The notes under the pieces were generated by a model. The model worked only from the letters and a program-made list of their open reading frames with translations. It did not search any database and was not told the origin of the DNA. This document shows, piece after piece, positions 29,059 through 37,640 of a DNA stretch of 64,000 nt; positions within the stretch are counted from its first letter, which is position 1, and the number at the start of each line of letters is the position of its first letter. This DNA comes from Phytopythium helicoides. Its lineage: Eukaryota > Oomycota > Peronosporomycetes > Pythiales > Pythiaceae. The translations under genes were made by a program, and so were the position numbers. The stretch spans positions 298,583 through 362,582 of the forward strand of contig JANFNE010000055.1 of assembly GCA_024867545.1 (NCBI GenBank), in the 5' to 3' direction.

Positions 29059-32000
29059 ATGGAGATAAGGAGTAGGATACTGTTCGAGGCTGCTAGAAAG
29101 GGAGATTTGGATGCAGTGCGACGCGCTGTGGAAGGTGGCGAAGTCGCAAACTCACAAGATGAAGAAGGACGGACGGCAATAATTGAAGCTGCAAGCAATG
29201 GGCACACGTACATTGTGGAGTATTTGGTCGAGCACGGAGCTGATGCGAATGCGACTGACAAAAACGGACAGACGGCGTTGATTCGCGCTGCAACTAATCG
29301 TCACTGGCATGTTGTACAATTTCTCTCTGATCGAGGAGCCGATGTGAATGCAACAGACAAGGACGGCCAGACAGCATTGATTCGCGCTGCATCTAATGGT
29401 TACCCAAACGTTGTGAAAGAGCTCTGTGATCGAGGATGTGATGTGAATGCGACGGACAACGACGGCCAGACAGCATTGATTCGCGCCGCATCGAATGGTC
29501 ACCGGTTTGTTGTGAAAGAGCTCTTGTATCGAGGATGTGATGTGAATGCGACGGACAAGGACGGTCAGACAGCATTGATTCGCGCTGCATCTAATGGTTA
29601 CTCAAACGTTGTTCGCTTTCTCTGTGATCGAGGATGTGATGTGAATGCGACGGACAACGACGGCCAGACAGCATTGATTCGCGCTGCCGCCAATGGTCAC
29701 TGGAATCTTGTGGAAGAGCTCTGTGATCGAGGATGTGATGTTAATGCAACAGAGAAGGACGGTCAGACAGCATTGATTCGCGCTGCATCTAATAATCGCT
29801 GGGGTATTGTGGGAGAGCTCTGTGATCGAGGATGTGATGTTAATGCAACAGACAACGACGGACAGACAGCATTGATTCGCGCTGCGTCTAATGGTCACCT
29901 GCTTGTTGTGAAAGAGCTCTTGTATCGAGGATGTGATGTGAATGCGACGGACAATGACGGTCAGACAGCATTGATTCGCGCTGCATCTAATGGTCATTGC
30001 GGTGTTGTGGAAGAGCCCATTTATCGAGGATGTGATGCGAATGCGACGGACAACGACGGCCAGACAGCGTTGTTTCTCGCTGCATCTAATGGTCACGGGG
30101 GTGTTGTGGGAGAGCTCTGTGATCGAGGATGTGATGTTAATGCGACTGACAACGACGGACAGACAGCGTTGAGTTTGGCTACAGCAAATCGTAAATGGGA
30201 TGCTGTGAAGTTACTCATCGAACACGGAGCTGGTGTAAAAGAAGTTACGACAGTTGAAAAGATCGCAATGACCCAAGCCGCTGAAGATGGCGAATTGGCG
30301 GTTGTGAACTATTTCGTTAACCTTGGAGTTGATGTGAATGCGACGGACAACGACGGTCAGACGGCGTTGATTCGCGCTGCATCTAATGGTCACCGGTTTG
30401 TTGTAGGAGAGCTCTGTGATCGAGGATGTGATGTGAATGCGACGGACAACGACGGACAGACAGCATTGATTCGCGCCGCATCGAATGGTCACTGGGATAT
30501 TATGAAAGAGCTCTGTGATCGAGGATGTGATGTGAATGCGACGGACAAGGACGGTCAGACAGCATTGATTCGCGCTGCATCTAATGGTCACCGGTTTGTT
30601 GTAGGAGAGCTCTGTGATCGAGGATGTGATGTTAATGCGACAGACAACGATGGACAGACAGCGTTGAGTTTGGCTACAGCAAATCGTAAATGGGATGCTG
30701 TGAAGTTACTCATCGAACACGGAGCTGGTGTAAAAGAAGTTACGACAGTTGAAAAGATCGCAATGACCCAAGCCGCTGAAGATGGCGAATTGGCGGTTGT
30801 GAACTATTTCGTTAACCTTGGAGTTGATGTGAATGCGACGGACAACGACGGTCAGACGGCGTTGATTCGCGCTGCATCTAATGGTCACGGGGGTGTTGTT
30901 CGCTTTCTCTGTGATCGAGGATGTGATGTGAATGCGACGGACAACGACGGCCAGACAGCATTGATTCGCGCCGCATCGAATGGTCACTGGGATATTATGA
31001 AAGAGCTCTGTGATCGAGGATGTGATGTGAATGCGACGGACAAGGACGGTCAGACAGCATTGATTCGCGCTGCATCTAATGGTTACTCAAACGTTGTTCG
31101 CTTTCTCTGTGATCGAGGATGTGATGTGAATGCGACGGACAACGACGGTCAGACGGCGTTGATTCGCGCTGCATCTAATGGTCACTGGGGTGTTGTTCGC
31201 TTTCTCTGTGATCGAGGAGCCGATGTGAATGCGACAGACAACGACGGACAGACAGCGTTGAGTTTGGCTACAGCAAATCGTAAATGGGATGCTGTGAAGT
31301 TACTCATCGAACACGGAGCTGGTGTAAAAGAAGTTACGACAGTTGAAAAGATCGCAATGACCCAAGCCGCTGAAGATGGCGAATTGGCGGTTGTGAACTA
31401 TTTCGTTGACTTTGGAGTTGATGTGAATGCGACTGACAACGACGGTCAGACAGCGCTGAGTTTGGCTACAGCAATTCGTAAATGGGATGTTGTGAAGTTA
31501 CTCATCGAACACGGAGCTGGTGTAAAAGAAGTTACGACAGTTGAAAAGATCGCAATGACCCAAGCCGCTGAAGATGGCGAATTGGCGGTTGTGAACTATT
31601 TCGTGGACCTTGGAGTTGATGTGAATGCGACTGACAACGACGGACAGACAGCGTTGAGTTTGGCTACAGCAAATCGTAAATGGGATGTTGTGAAATTACT
31701 CATCGAACACGGAGCTGGTGTAAAAGAAGTTACGACAGTTGAAAAGATCGCAATGACCCAAGCCGCTGAGGATGGCGAATTGGCGGTTGTGAACTATTTC
31801 GTTGACCTTGGAGTTGATGTGAACGTGACTGACAACGATGGTCAGACGGCGTTGATTCACGCTGCATCCAATGGTCACAAGGGTGTTGTGCAATATTTGT
31901 CGAAACGAGGAGCCGATGTGAATGCCACTGACAACAAAGAAAATACAGCTTTGAATAAAGCTGCAGCAAATGGACAGTTGGAGATTGTGCGGTATCTCAT

Positions 32001-35000
32001 CCAACGAAACGCAGTTGTGGACGCAACAGATCAATATGGAAGAACTCCCTTAATTAGGGCTGCAGCGAATGGTCGTTTCGAAGTCGTGAAATATCTCGTC
32101 GATAGCAAAGCTAATGTTACGATTGTAGACAGCAGCGGGTTTTCAGCAGCCACAGTTGCAGCTCGTCATGGTCACAACCAGATTCATCGGATGCTGATTT
32201 TATACGGATCAGGATCAGCCACGCCATCAACAGATCACAACGACTCTATCACATCCGATGTACTCGCATCGAGTCGCTCAGAGTTGCTTACATCTCCTTT
32301 CGATCTCGACGTCACGAAAGTGACCGTCTCCAATAATACTGCTGCCGACTTCGTTGCCACGTGGCTCGATGCTCCAGTGGCGTTGAAGCTGTTCGTCCCC
32401 GACTCTGCCAACAAGACTTTTTACGACGAAGTGACACTATGGCATCAGCTACGACATCCAAACGTGTTGAAGCTATATGGCGCGTGTGATGTGGGTCATC
32501 ACTTGTTTGTGTGTGAATTGGCAACCAAAGGGTCTGTGGTAGAGTATCTTCAGTTGTGCTTGCCAGAGAATCGTAGACCATGGCGATACCTGCACCATGC
32601 AGCACTGGGATTAGCGTATTTGCACGAGCGTGGTATCATTCACGGTGATTTGCGAGGAAGCAACATTTTGATGGGAGATGATGATCAGGCAAAACTTGCA
32701 AACTTTGGTTTGAGCGGATCCTCGGCTCGCGGTCATAAAACATCATCATCATCTCGTCTCTATGCTGATGCAATGCGATGGAAGTCACCTGAGTTGATGA
32801 ATGGTGAGAAGCCATCGGAAGCATCTGATGTGTATGCACTAGGTTTGTGTATCGTGGAGATGTTGACAGGGATGATCCCGTGGTACGGTAAAGAGATGAT
32901 TTTTCACAAACAGAACTGGAAACCAGAATCAAAGGATCCCAAGATGTTTCAACCTGCTCCCGTCTCGGAGGAATGCGAAAACATGTTGAGCCAACTCTGC
33001 TGTCAAGACCCGACTCTACGAGTCTCTGCGTCTGCATGCGTTCAGTTGTTGGAGAGGCTTGTCCAACAAGAAAACAGCAGCGATCAAATTTTAGGGAAGC
33101 AACAACTTGATCAAGACGCATGTGAGAGCTGGCACATTATGTTGTCGAAGCTATGGGCGAAGATTCAAGAGGTGTTCGATTGTGACAATCAAGCAACACT
33201 TAAATTGTATCGTTATCAGTCTGTCATCAATGATCTCACGGAAGTTTACGATGTCATCAAAGACACACCAAAGCCACTGCATCTGATAGAAGAACTCTAC
33301 TCCTTGCTCCAAGATACCGTCAGGTTGATTGAGAATACCAGCCACGCTGCATTGGTCATTCAACTGTCGTCGACGAGAGCCACCAAGAACAGTGTATATG
33401 CATTGCGACGACGCATTGCTGATATCAAGAAGCAGCTTGGACTCGGAAAACATAATATTATAGATCGCCGTGAAGCTCAAAATGAACAGAGCACAATAAA
33501 CGATGGCAGTGATCCTTATTACGCAAACGAAACGCAGATATTCATCTCCGAGATCTCGAAGACGTGGCTTATTCTGGACGAGCTCGAGACGAGTGAGGAG
33601 CTCGCAACGTTTCTATTGTATCTAGACTCTGAAATCAATCGACATGGTGCTAACTACTCTGATGGTCAACGCGAGATCATGCGAAAAGCATACAATTATC
33701 TGAAAAGCAGACTGGATGCAGATGAAGACTTTTCGCCCAATCTTCCTGTATGGTTCGTACCTTGGTACGAGTTGGCTTCCACCCATGGGAGGGAGATTGG
33801 AAGTGGTGGTTTCGGCAGCGTCCATCTAGCCAAGTGGCTGAACTCGGACGTGGTTGTCAAGCGTTTGGAATTGAAAGAGTCAGTTGATGTTGCCAAGAAA
33901 CGCTTTTCAAGTTGGACTTCGTCCTCCACCCCGTCTTCAACTCTCCAAACCAAAAGTTCAAATCGAGTTCAGAATTCAGCAGTGGACCGTGAATTATTTC
34001 AGCGTGAAGTCAACATCTGGTTCAATCTCAGTCATCCACACGTCGTTCGACTGTTTGGTGCTTGCCACGTCGGACGACAACCATTCTTCGTGTGTGAGTA
34101 CGCATCAAACGGGTCTCTTGACAAGTATTTGATGCGACATCCTGATGAAATTTGGAAGAAACTCCACGAGGCTGCTCTCGGTCTGTTGTATTTGCACGAA
34201 CGTGGTATTGTGCATTGTGACTTGAAGTGCAACAACATCGTGGTGGGCAGTGACAAGAAGGCGAAGGTGACAGATTTTGGTTTGAGTTTAGCTGCGAGTA
34301 TTGATGACGATGGCGGTGGTAAGGACAAAACTGGGAACATCACGGGTGCATGGCACTGGTTGGCGCCGGAGCTGATGCTAGGAGAAACAACAACTCCTAG
34401 TTTCGAATCCGATGTGTTTTCGTTCGGAATGTGCATTGTTGAGGCGCTTCGAGTGGTTGAAGCAGCAACGACGGAGCCAAAAGACAGTGAGAATCAACTG
34501 CTCCGCGTCCCCTGGTGTGGCATTCAAGACAGAGAAGTCGTGAAAGTTCATATGCAACGCGGTCATTTTCTTCCTGATCGTCCGAATGGATGTACAGATG
34601 CTGAATGGGAACTGGTCGAGAAGATGTGCGAGTTGAATCCGAGTGACCGAATCAAGATGTGCACTGTCGTGGATGAGTTAGCGGTGCTGGTAGAGACGCA
34701 TGAGCAGCTTGAACAACATCCATCTGAGAAGACAACAAGCACATCGTCGCACACAGAGGTAGCTGTTGTGTCGTCTCTCCGAAGCTGCATCAATGACAAA
34801 CAAAACACCAAGCAAGATCTCGAGTCTCTCGACAAGATTCATCAAATCTATCAGTTGCTGCGGCCTCGAGTTGAAGACATTCAGACACGTGTCGGAGGAG
34901 ATATGAATGCAAAGCACCGGCTTGACAAGTTTACTGCCGACGCCCAGTCTAGGTTGATGGCGACATCGACACACTCGGATTCCCTCGTAGACTTCACGAA

Positions 35001-35223
35001 GCTGGTTCTGCAAGCGTACGGTCTTCATCGCCGTTTGGACAAACTGATGGCTGCTGCATTCGTGAAAATTGGCGACAGTGAACATGAAGATAAATGTGGC
35101 TCGAACGTTCACGACTGGAAGCGAAGGTGCTACGAAATACTAGGCGTCGAGCCGTCCGTGGCTTTGCCGTTGTTGTTCCGTGCCAATGGCAATCGATCCA
35201 GTCAGGAAACCAGTGCAGCGTGA
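29059..35223 (+). CDS. Giant ankyrin-repeat protein with tandem pseudokinase and TKL-type kinase domains
   Basis: A single exon encodes 2054 aa from ATG 29059 (MEIRSRILFEAARKGD), chosen because it aligns with the paralogue at 5804; the frame is open from 29032. About 31 ankyrin repeats of 33 aa cover residues 10-1044, nearly double the paralogue. Kinase-like domain 1 (about 1080-1340) has VALK and HGDLRGSN (1194) but no glycine loop and NFG for DFG near 1214, so it should be catalytically weak or dead. A helical linker follows. Kinase domain 2 (about 1570-1880) has GSGGFGSV, VVVK, HCDLKCNN (1718), DFG (1737) and an APEL, predicting an active Ser/Thr TKL kinase. The helical tail is conserved with the paralogue (RVEDIQTRV, WKRRCYEILGV). 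No signal or membrane segment. Ankyrin expansion may alter partner binding. The DNA of the array is homogenised (see repeat). Confidence 0.93.
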   Translation: MEIRSRILFEAARKGDLDAVRRAVEGGEVANSQDEEGRTAIIEAASNGHTYIVEYLVEHGADANATDKNGQTALIRAATNRHWHVVQFLSDRGADVNATDKDGQTALIRAASNGYPNVVKELCDRGCDVNATDNDGQTALIRAASNGHRFVVKELLYRGCDVNATDKDGQTALIRAASNGYSNVVRFLCDRGCDVNATDNDGQTALIRAAANGHWNLVEELCDRGCDVNATEKDGQTALIRAASNNRWGIVGELCDRGCDVNATDNDGQTALIRAASNGHLLVVKELLYRGCDVNATDNDGQTALIRAASNGHCGVVEEPIYRGCDANATDNDGQTALFLAASNGHGGVVGELCDRGCDVNATDNDGQTALSLATANRKWDAVKLLIEHGAGVKEVTTVEKIAMTQAAEDGELAVVNYFVNLGVDVNATDNDGQTALIRAASNGHRFVVGELCDRGCDVNATDNDGQTALIRAASNGHWDIMKELCDRGCDVNATDKDGQTALIRAASNGHRFVVGELCDRGCDVNATDNDGQTALSLATANRKWDAVKLLIEHGAGVKEVTTVEKIAMTQAAEDGELAVVNYFVNLGVDVNATDNDGQTALIRAASNGHGGVVRFLCDRGCDVNATDNDGQTALIRAASNGHWDIMKELCDRGCDVNATDKDGQTALIRAASNGYSNVVRFLCDRGCDVNATDNDGQTALIRAASNGHWGVVRFLCDRGADVNATDNDGQTALSLATANRKWDAVKLLIEHGAGVKEVTTVEKIAMTQAAEDGELAVVNYFVDFGVDVNATDNDGQTALSLATAIRKWDVVKLLIEHGAGVKEVTTVEKIAMTQAAEDGELAVVNYFVDLGVDVNATDNDGQTALSLATANRKWDVVKLLIEHGAGVKEVTTVEKIAMTQAAEDGELAVVNYFVDLGVDVNVTDNDGQTALIHAASNGHKGVVQYLSKRGADVNATDNKENTALNKAAANGQLEIVRYLIQRNAVVDATDQYGRTPLIRAAANGRFEVVKYLVDSKANVTIVDSSGFSAATVAARHGHNQIHRMLILYGSGSATPSTDHNDSITSDVLASSRSELLTSPFDLDVTKVTVSNNTAADFVATWLDAPVALKLFVPDSANKTFYDEVTLWHQLRHPNVLKLYGACDVGHHLFVCELATKGSVVEYLQLCLPENRRPWRYLHHAALGLAYLHERGIIHGDLRGSNILMGDDDQAKLANFGLSGSSARGHKTSSSSRLYADAMRWKSPELMNGEKPSEASDVYALGLCIVEMLTGMIPWYGKEMIFHKQNWKPESKDPKMFQPAPVSEECENMLSQLCCQDPTLRVSASACVQLLERLVQQENSSDQILGKQQLDQDACESWHIMLSKLWAKIQEVFDCDNQATLKLYRYQSVINDLTEVYDVIKDTPKPLHLIEELYSLLQDTVRLIENTSHAALVIQLSSTRATKNSVYALRRRIADIKKQLGLGKHNIIDRREAQNEQSTINDGSDPYYANETQIFISEISKTWLILDELETSEELATFLLYLDSEINRHGANYSDGQREIMRKAYNYLKSRLDADEDFSPNLPVWFVPWYELASTHGREIGSGGFGSVHLAKWLNSDVVVKRLELKESVDVAKKRFSSWTSSSTPSSTLQTKSSNRVQNSAVDRELFQREVNIWFNLSHPHVVRLFGACHVGRQPFFVCEYASNGSLDKYLMRHPDEIWKKLHEAALGLLYLHERGIVHCDLKCNNIVVGSDKKAKVTDFGLSLAASIDDDGGGKDKTGNITGAWHWLAPELMLGETTTPSFESDVFSFGMCIVEALRVVEAATTEPKDSENQLLRVPWCGIQDREVVKVHMQRGHFLPDRPNGCTDAEWELVEKMCELNPSDRIKMCTVVDELAVLVETHEQLEQHPSEKTTSTSSHTEVAVVSSLRSCINDKQNTKQDLESLDKIHQIYQLLRPRVEDIQTRVGGDMNAKHRLDKFTADAQSRLMATSTHSDSLVDFTKLVLQAYGLHRRLDKLMAAAFVKIGDSEHEDKCGSNVHDWKRRCYEILGVEPSVALPLLFRANGNRSSQETSAA
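29089..32190 (+). repeat. Homogenised 99-bp ankyrin-repeat array
   Basis: About 31 units of 99 bp (33 codons) with core VNATDNDGQTALIRAASNGH and near-identical DNA. Units carrying VTTVEKIAMTQ recur five times, with starts of the marker at 30253, 30748, 31342, 31540 and 31738. Their spacings of 495, 594, 198 and 198 bp are exact multiples of 99. Two-repeat modules (198 bp) have therefore been copied as blocks, a signature of unequal crossing over or gene conversion. Confidence 0.9.
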
Positions 35224-35836
35224 ACTGGTCAACTCTGATGGGAAGATCTATTACTTCAAGTAGTTATTGAGCCAACAGTATAGTCTGGAGCTGTTTGACG
35301 GTGTGAGCGTGCATTGTGTTTCGTCCTATCGATCATACTCGCAACTGTGATTCACAGCATTCAACAGAGTCATGAGTCTACAATGGACGAGTCGATTTTA
35401 GGCGACAGCGCACCTAGAAATTCTCATGTAACAGAGCAGGCATGCAAACGCTGACGCTGGCTCAATGCTGTAGGAAAATTCTGTCATCAAATCTCGACAG
35501 AAGACAAAAGCAGTTCAGGCATCTACTCGAGCCTGCTCATGATTTCTGTAGCGCGGTGGTTAGATTGCTGGCTGGGTGTTTCGCGAGCTGCAGCAGCATA
35601 TTGTGCATTAGCCATCGTTCTCCCGTCTTCCTCTGCTATTCCAAGCCACCGTCGCGCACTCCACCGTCCCCACCTCGCTGCCAGCCAGCCAGCCAGAATG
35701 GCTACAGCTCAACCTCAACCCACCACCACTCACTCGGACACCTCCAAGGTGAAGGTCGTCTCCATCTCCATCTCGATATCCTCTTCCTCACTCTTCAATC
35801 CTCCACCTTCCGCTCGTCTACCGTTCTCCGCCGTCC
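35224..35836. other. Intergenic promoter region
   Basis: This 613-bp spacer holds the 3' flank of the kinase gene and the promoter of the next gene. The last 150 bp are pyrimidine-rich. An ATG at 35698 with a short Thr/Ser-rich ORF followed by AAGGTGAAGG could be an upstream exon, but no acceptor is convincing. Confidence 0.45.
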
Positions 35837-37414
35837 ATGAGCCTCGCTCCGCCGCACGCAGCCTTCTCTCCACCAGTACGTGAGGCGCTGGACCGTCTCA
35901 CCTCAAGCTCGTCGCCGGCGCTGCAGCCGCACGTGCGTCGCGGCGTGGCGCAGCTCGAGGCCTTTATGGCGCGCGCGCACGCGGACGAGCGCGGGGAAGC
36001 GCTGCGGAGCTTCGACGCGCTGGTGCTGCGCGAGTCGGCGGCGTGGCGCGCGTTGCTGGCGACCGCGAGCGGCGACGCCGACTTGCGCGTGCAGGTTCGC
36101 GCGTTGCCAGTCGATCGGCTGCGTGTGCCGCTGGTGAGCGCGAGCGACGTGAGGGTGGGAAGACCAGGAAGACCCGACGACGCCGTGTACCAGCGGTCCG
36201 AGTTTGCGCGGAGGCTGCTGCCGCGGGGCAACTTCCTGGCGGAATACAGGAGCGAGACGATCCAGGAGAGCGCCGAGCCGTACGTGATGCCGCTCGTGCG
36301 CGGCTACCGCAAGTTCACGGGCCAGGAGGACGACGCGGAGCTGCAGCCCGTGAGCGACGGTCCGAGCAGGGAGTTGCTGCTGTCCAAGTTCTTCACCAAG
36401 CCTGTGGCGCTCGCTCGCTGGGTCATCTCGACGACGAAGGAGAACGGAGAGGCTGGGCACCTGGCAGTGCTCAAGCGCGCAGACGGAAGCTTCATCTTCG
36501 CGCTCGGCTCCAAGAACACGCACTTGCTGGCAGCTTCGAGTGAAGAGATTGACCGAGACTACCCTGGTGACGCGTTCCAGGCGGCGCGACCAATGTCCAA
36601 GGCCGTGCTCAAGATGATTGAGGCACTTCCAGACGACAACCGAGTGCTGCTGTGCGAATTTCTGTGGCAAACGCGAGCGACCGCGTGCTTCGAGGTGCTC
36701 TGCCCAGACCACCAGCACGTGCAGCTACTTGACTACATCCAGGAAGATACCCCGGTCTTTTTCGGACTGTCGTTGCCGATGCTGGAACCTCTGGCGGGAG
36801 CCGAGGTGTGCGTCAACCCCATGCTGCCGATTGCGTTCATGAAGGAGCTTGGAGTGCGCACTGTCGAGTCGATCGTGTTCGAATACGACCACTCGCTTCC
36901 ATCCGAACAGCAGGGCGAACTCATGCGTCCACACAGTCAGTACCAGCACGAAGGTGCCGTGAACCTCTTCCTGGACGCCGACGCGAACGTCATCGGCATG
37001 GAGAAGCACAAAACGGTGTGGTATGTGTGTCTCCGTGCGATCCGCGAGAAGGCCAAGACATTCTGCGGGAACTTGGACGGGAAGAAGAAGCGTCGCAACC
37101 GGAATCGCAATGCTAAGAAGAGGACTGAGCAGGATGATGGCCCTGCATCGCCAGAGGCAGTGTTGAGCGCATCAAAGCAGCAACTTCGACGCCGATTTGG
37201 AGCGATCCAAACCTACCTTAACATCTCCGACGAGACAACTCGCGCTTATCGGGATCTTGGTGAGAAATTCTTCGAATTCCTTCTCACTGACAAGCTGAAC
37301 TCGGACGGTATGAACATTGCTGTCATGAAGAGAGAAGTGGCCGACCTGTTTCCAGTTGTGTGGAAGCAGTTCCTCGACCATACGGGACTCAGTGACGACA
37401 TCGCTGTTCGGTAG
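35837..37414 (+). CDS. Possible RNA-ligase-like nucleotidyltransferase-fold protein
   Basis: A single exon encodes 525 aa starting MSLAPPHAAFSPPV. I recognise a nucleotidyltransferase-like layout but no confident family match. TTKENGEAGHLAVLKRADGS near 198-218 resembles motif I (KxxG, with Lys as candidate AMP-accepting residue), followed by FALGSKNTHLL. TACFEVLCPDHQHV near 275-290 could be motif III. VNLFLDADANVIGMEKHKTVWYVCLRAIREKAK near 380-410 could be motifs IV and V with paired Lys. A basic KKKRRNRNRNAKKR cluster near 418 could bind nucleic acid or act as a nuclear signal. The C-terminus is helical. Members of the T4 RNA-ligase-like class seal RNA ends. The assignment is an inference from motif order and should be tested by fold search. 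The surrounding genes give no functional hint. Confidence 0.65.
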   Translation: MSLAPPHAAFSPPVREALDRLTSSSSPALQPHVRRGVAQLEAFMARAHADERGEALRSFDALVLRESAAWRALLATASGDADLRVQVRALPVDRLRVPLVSASDVRVGRPGRPDDAVYQRSEFARRLLPRGNFLAEYRSETIQESAEPYVMPLVRGYRKFTGQEDDAELQPVSDGPSRELLLSKFFTKPVALARWVISTTKENGEAGHLAVLKRADGSFIFALGSKNTHLLAASSEEIDRDYPGDAFQAARPMSKAVLKMIEALPDDNRVLLCEFLWQTRATACFEVLCPDHQHVQLLDYIQEDTPVFFGLSLPMLEPLAGAEVCVNPMLPIAFMKELGVRTVESIVFEYDHSLPSEQQGELMRPHSQYQHEGAVNLFLDADANVIGMEKHKTVWYVCLRAIREKAKTFCGNLDGKKKRRNRNRNAKKRTEQDDGPASPEAVLSASKQQLRRRFGAIQTYLNISDETTRAYRDLGEKFFEFLLTDKLNSDGMNIAVMKREVADLFPVVWKQFLDHTGLSDDIAVR

Positions 37415-37640
37415 ACTTGTACAAACTGTAATACACTAGTTCATGTCCACCTGCCCTGCGCTAGCAACAATTTCAATCTAATTGGACTTGCAACACGACA
37501 CATCGGATGCTGTGACGTTGCAAGCTGGTGTGTATGAGAGCGTTCAAGACCTCACGCGCATAGCGGAGTGTGGTCAAGCAACATCCGTCACCCCGCTGTA
37601 CAGCAGAGTTAGGCGAGCTACTCTGAATCTGACTTGGCTA

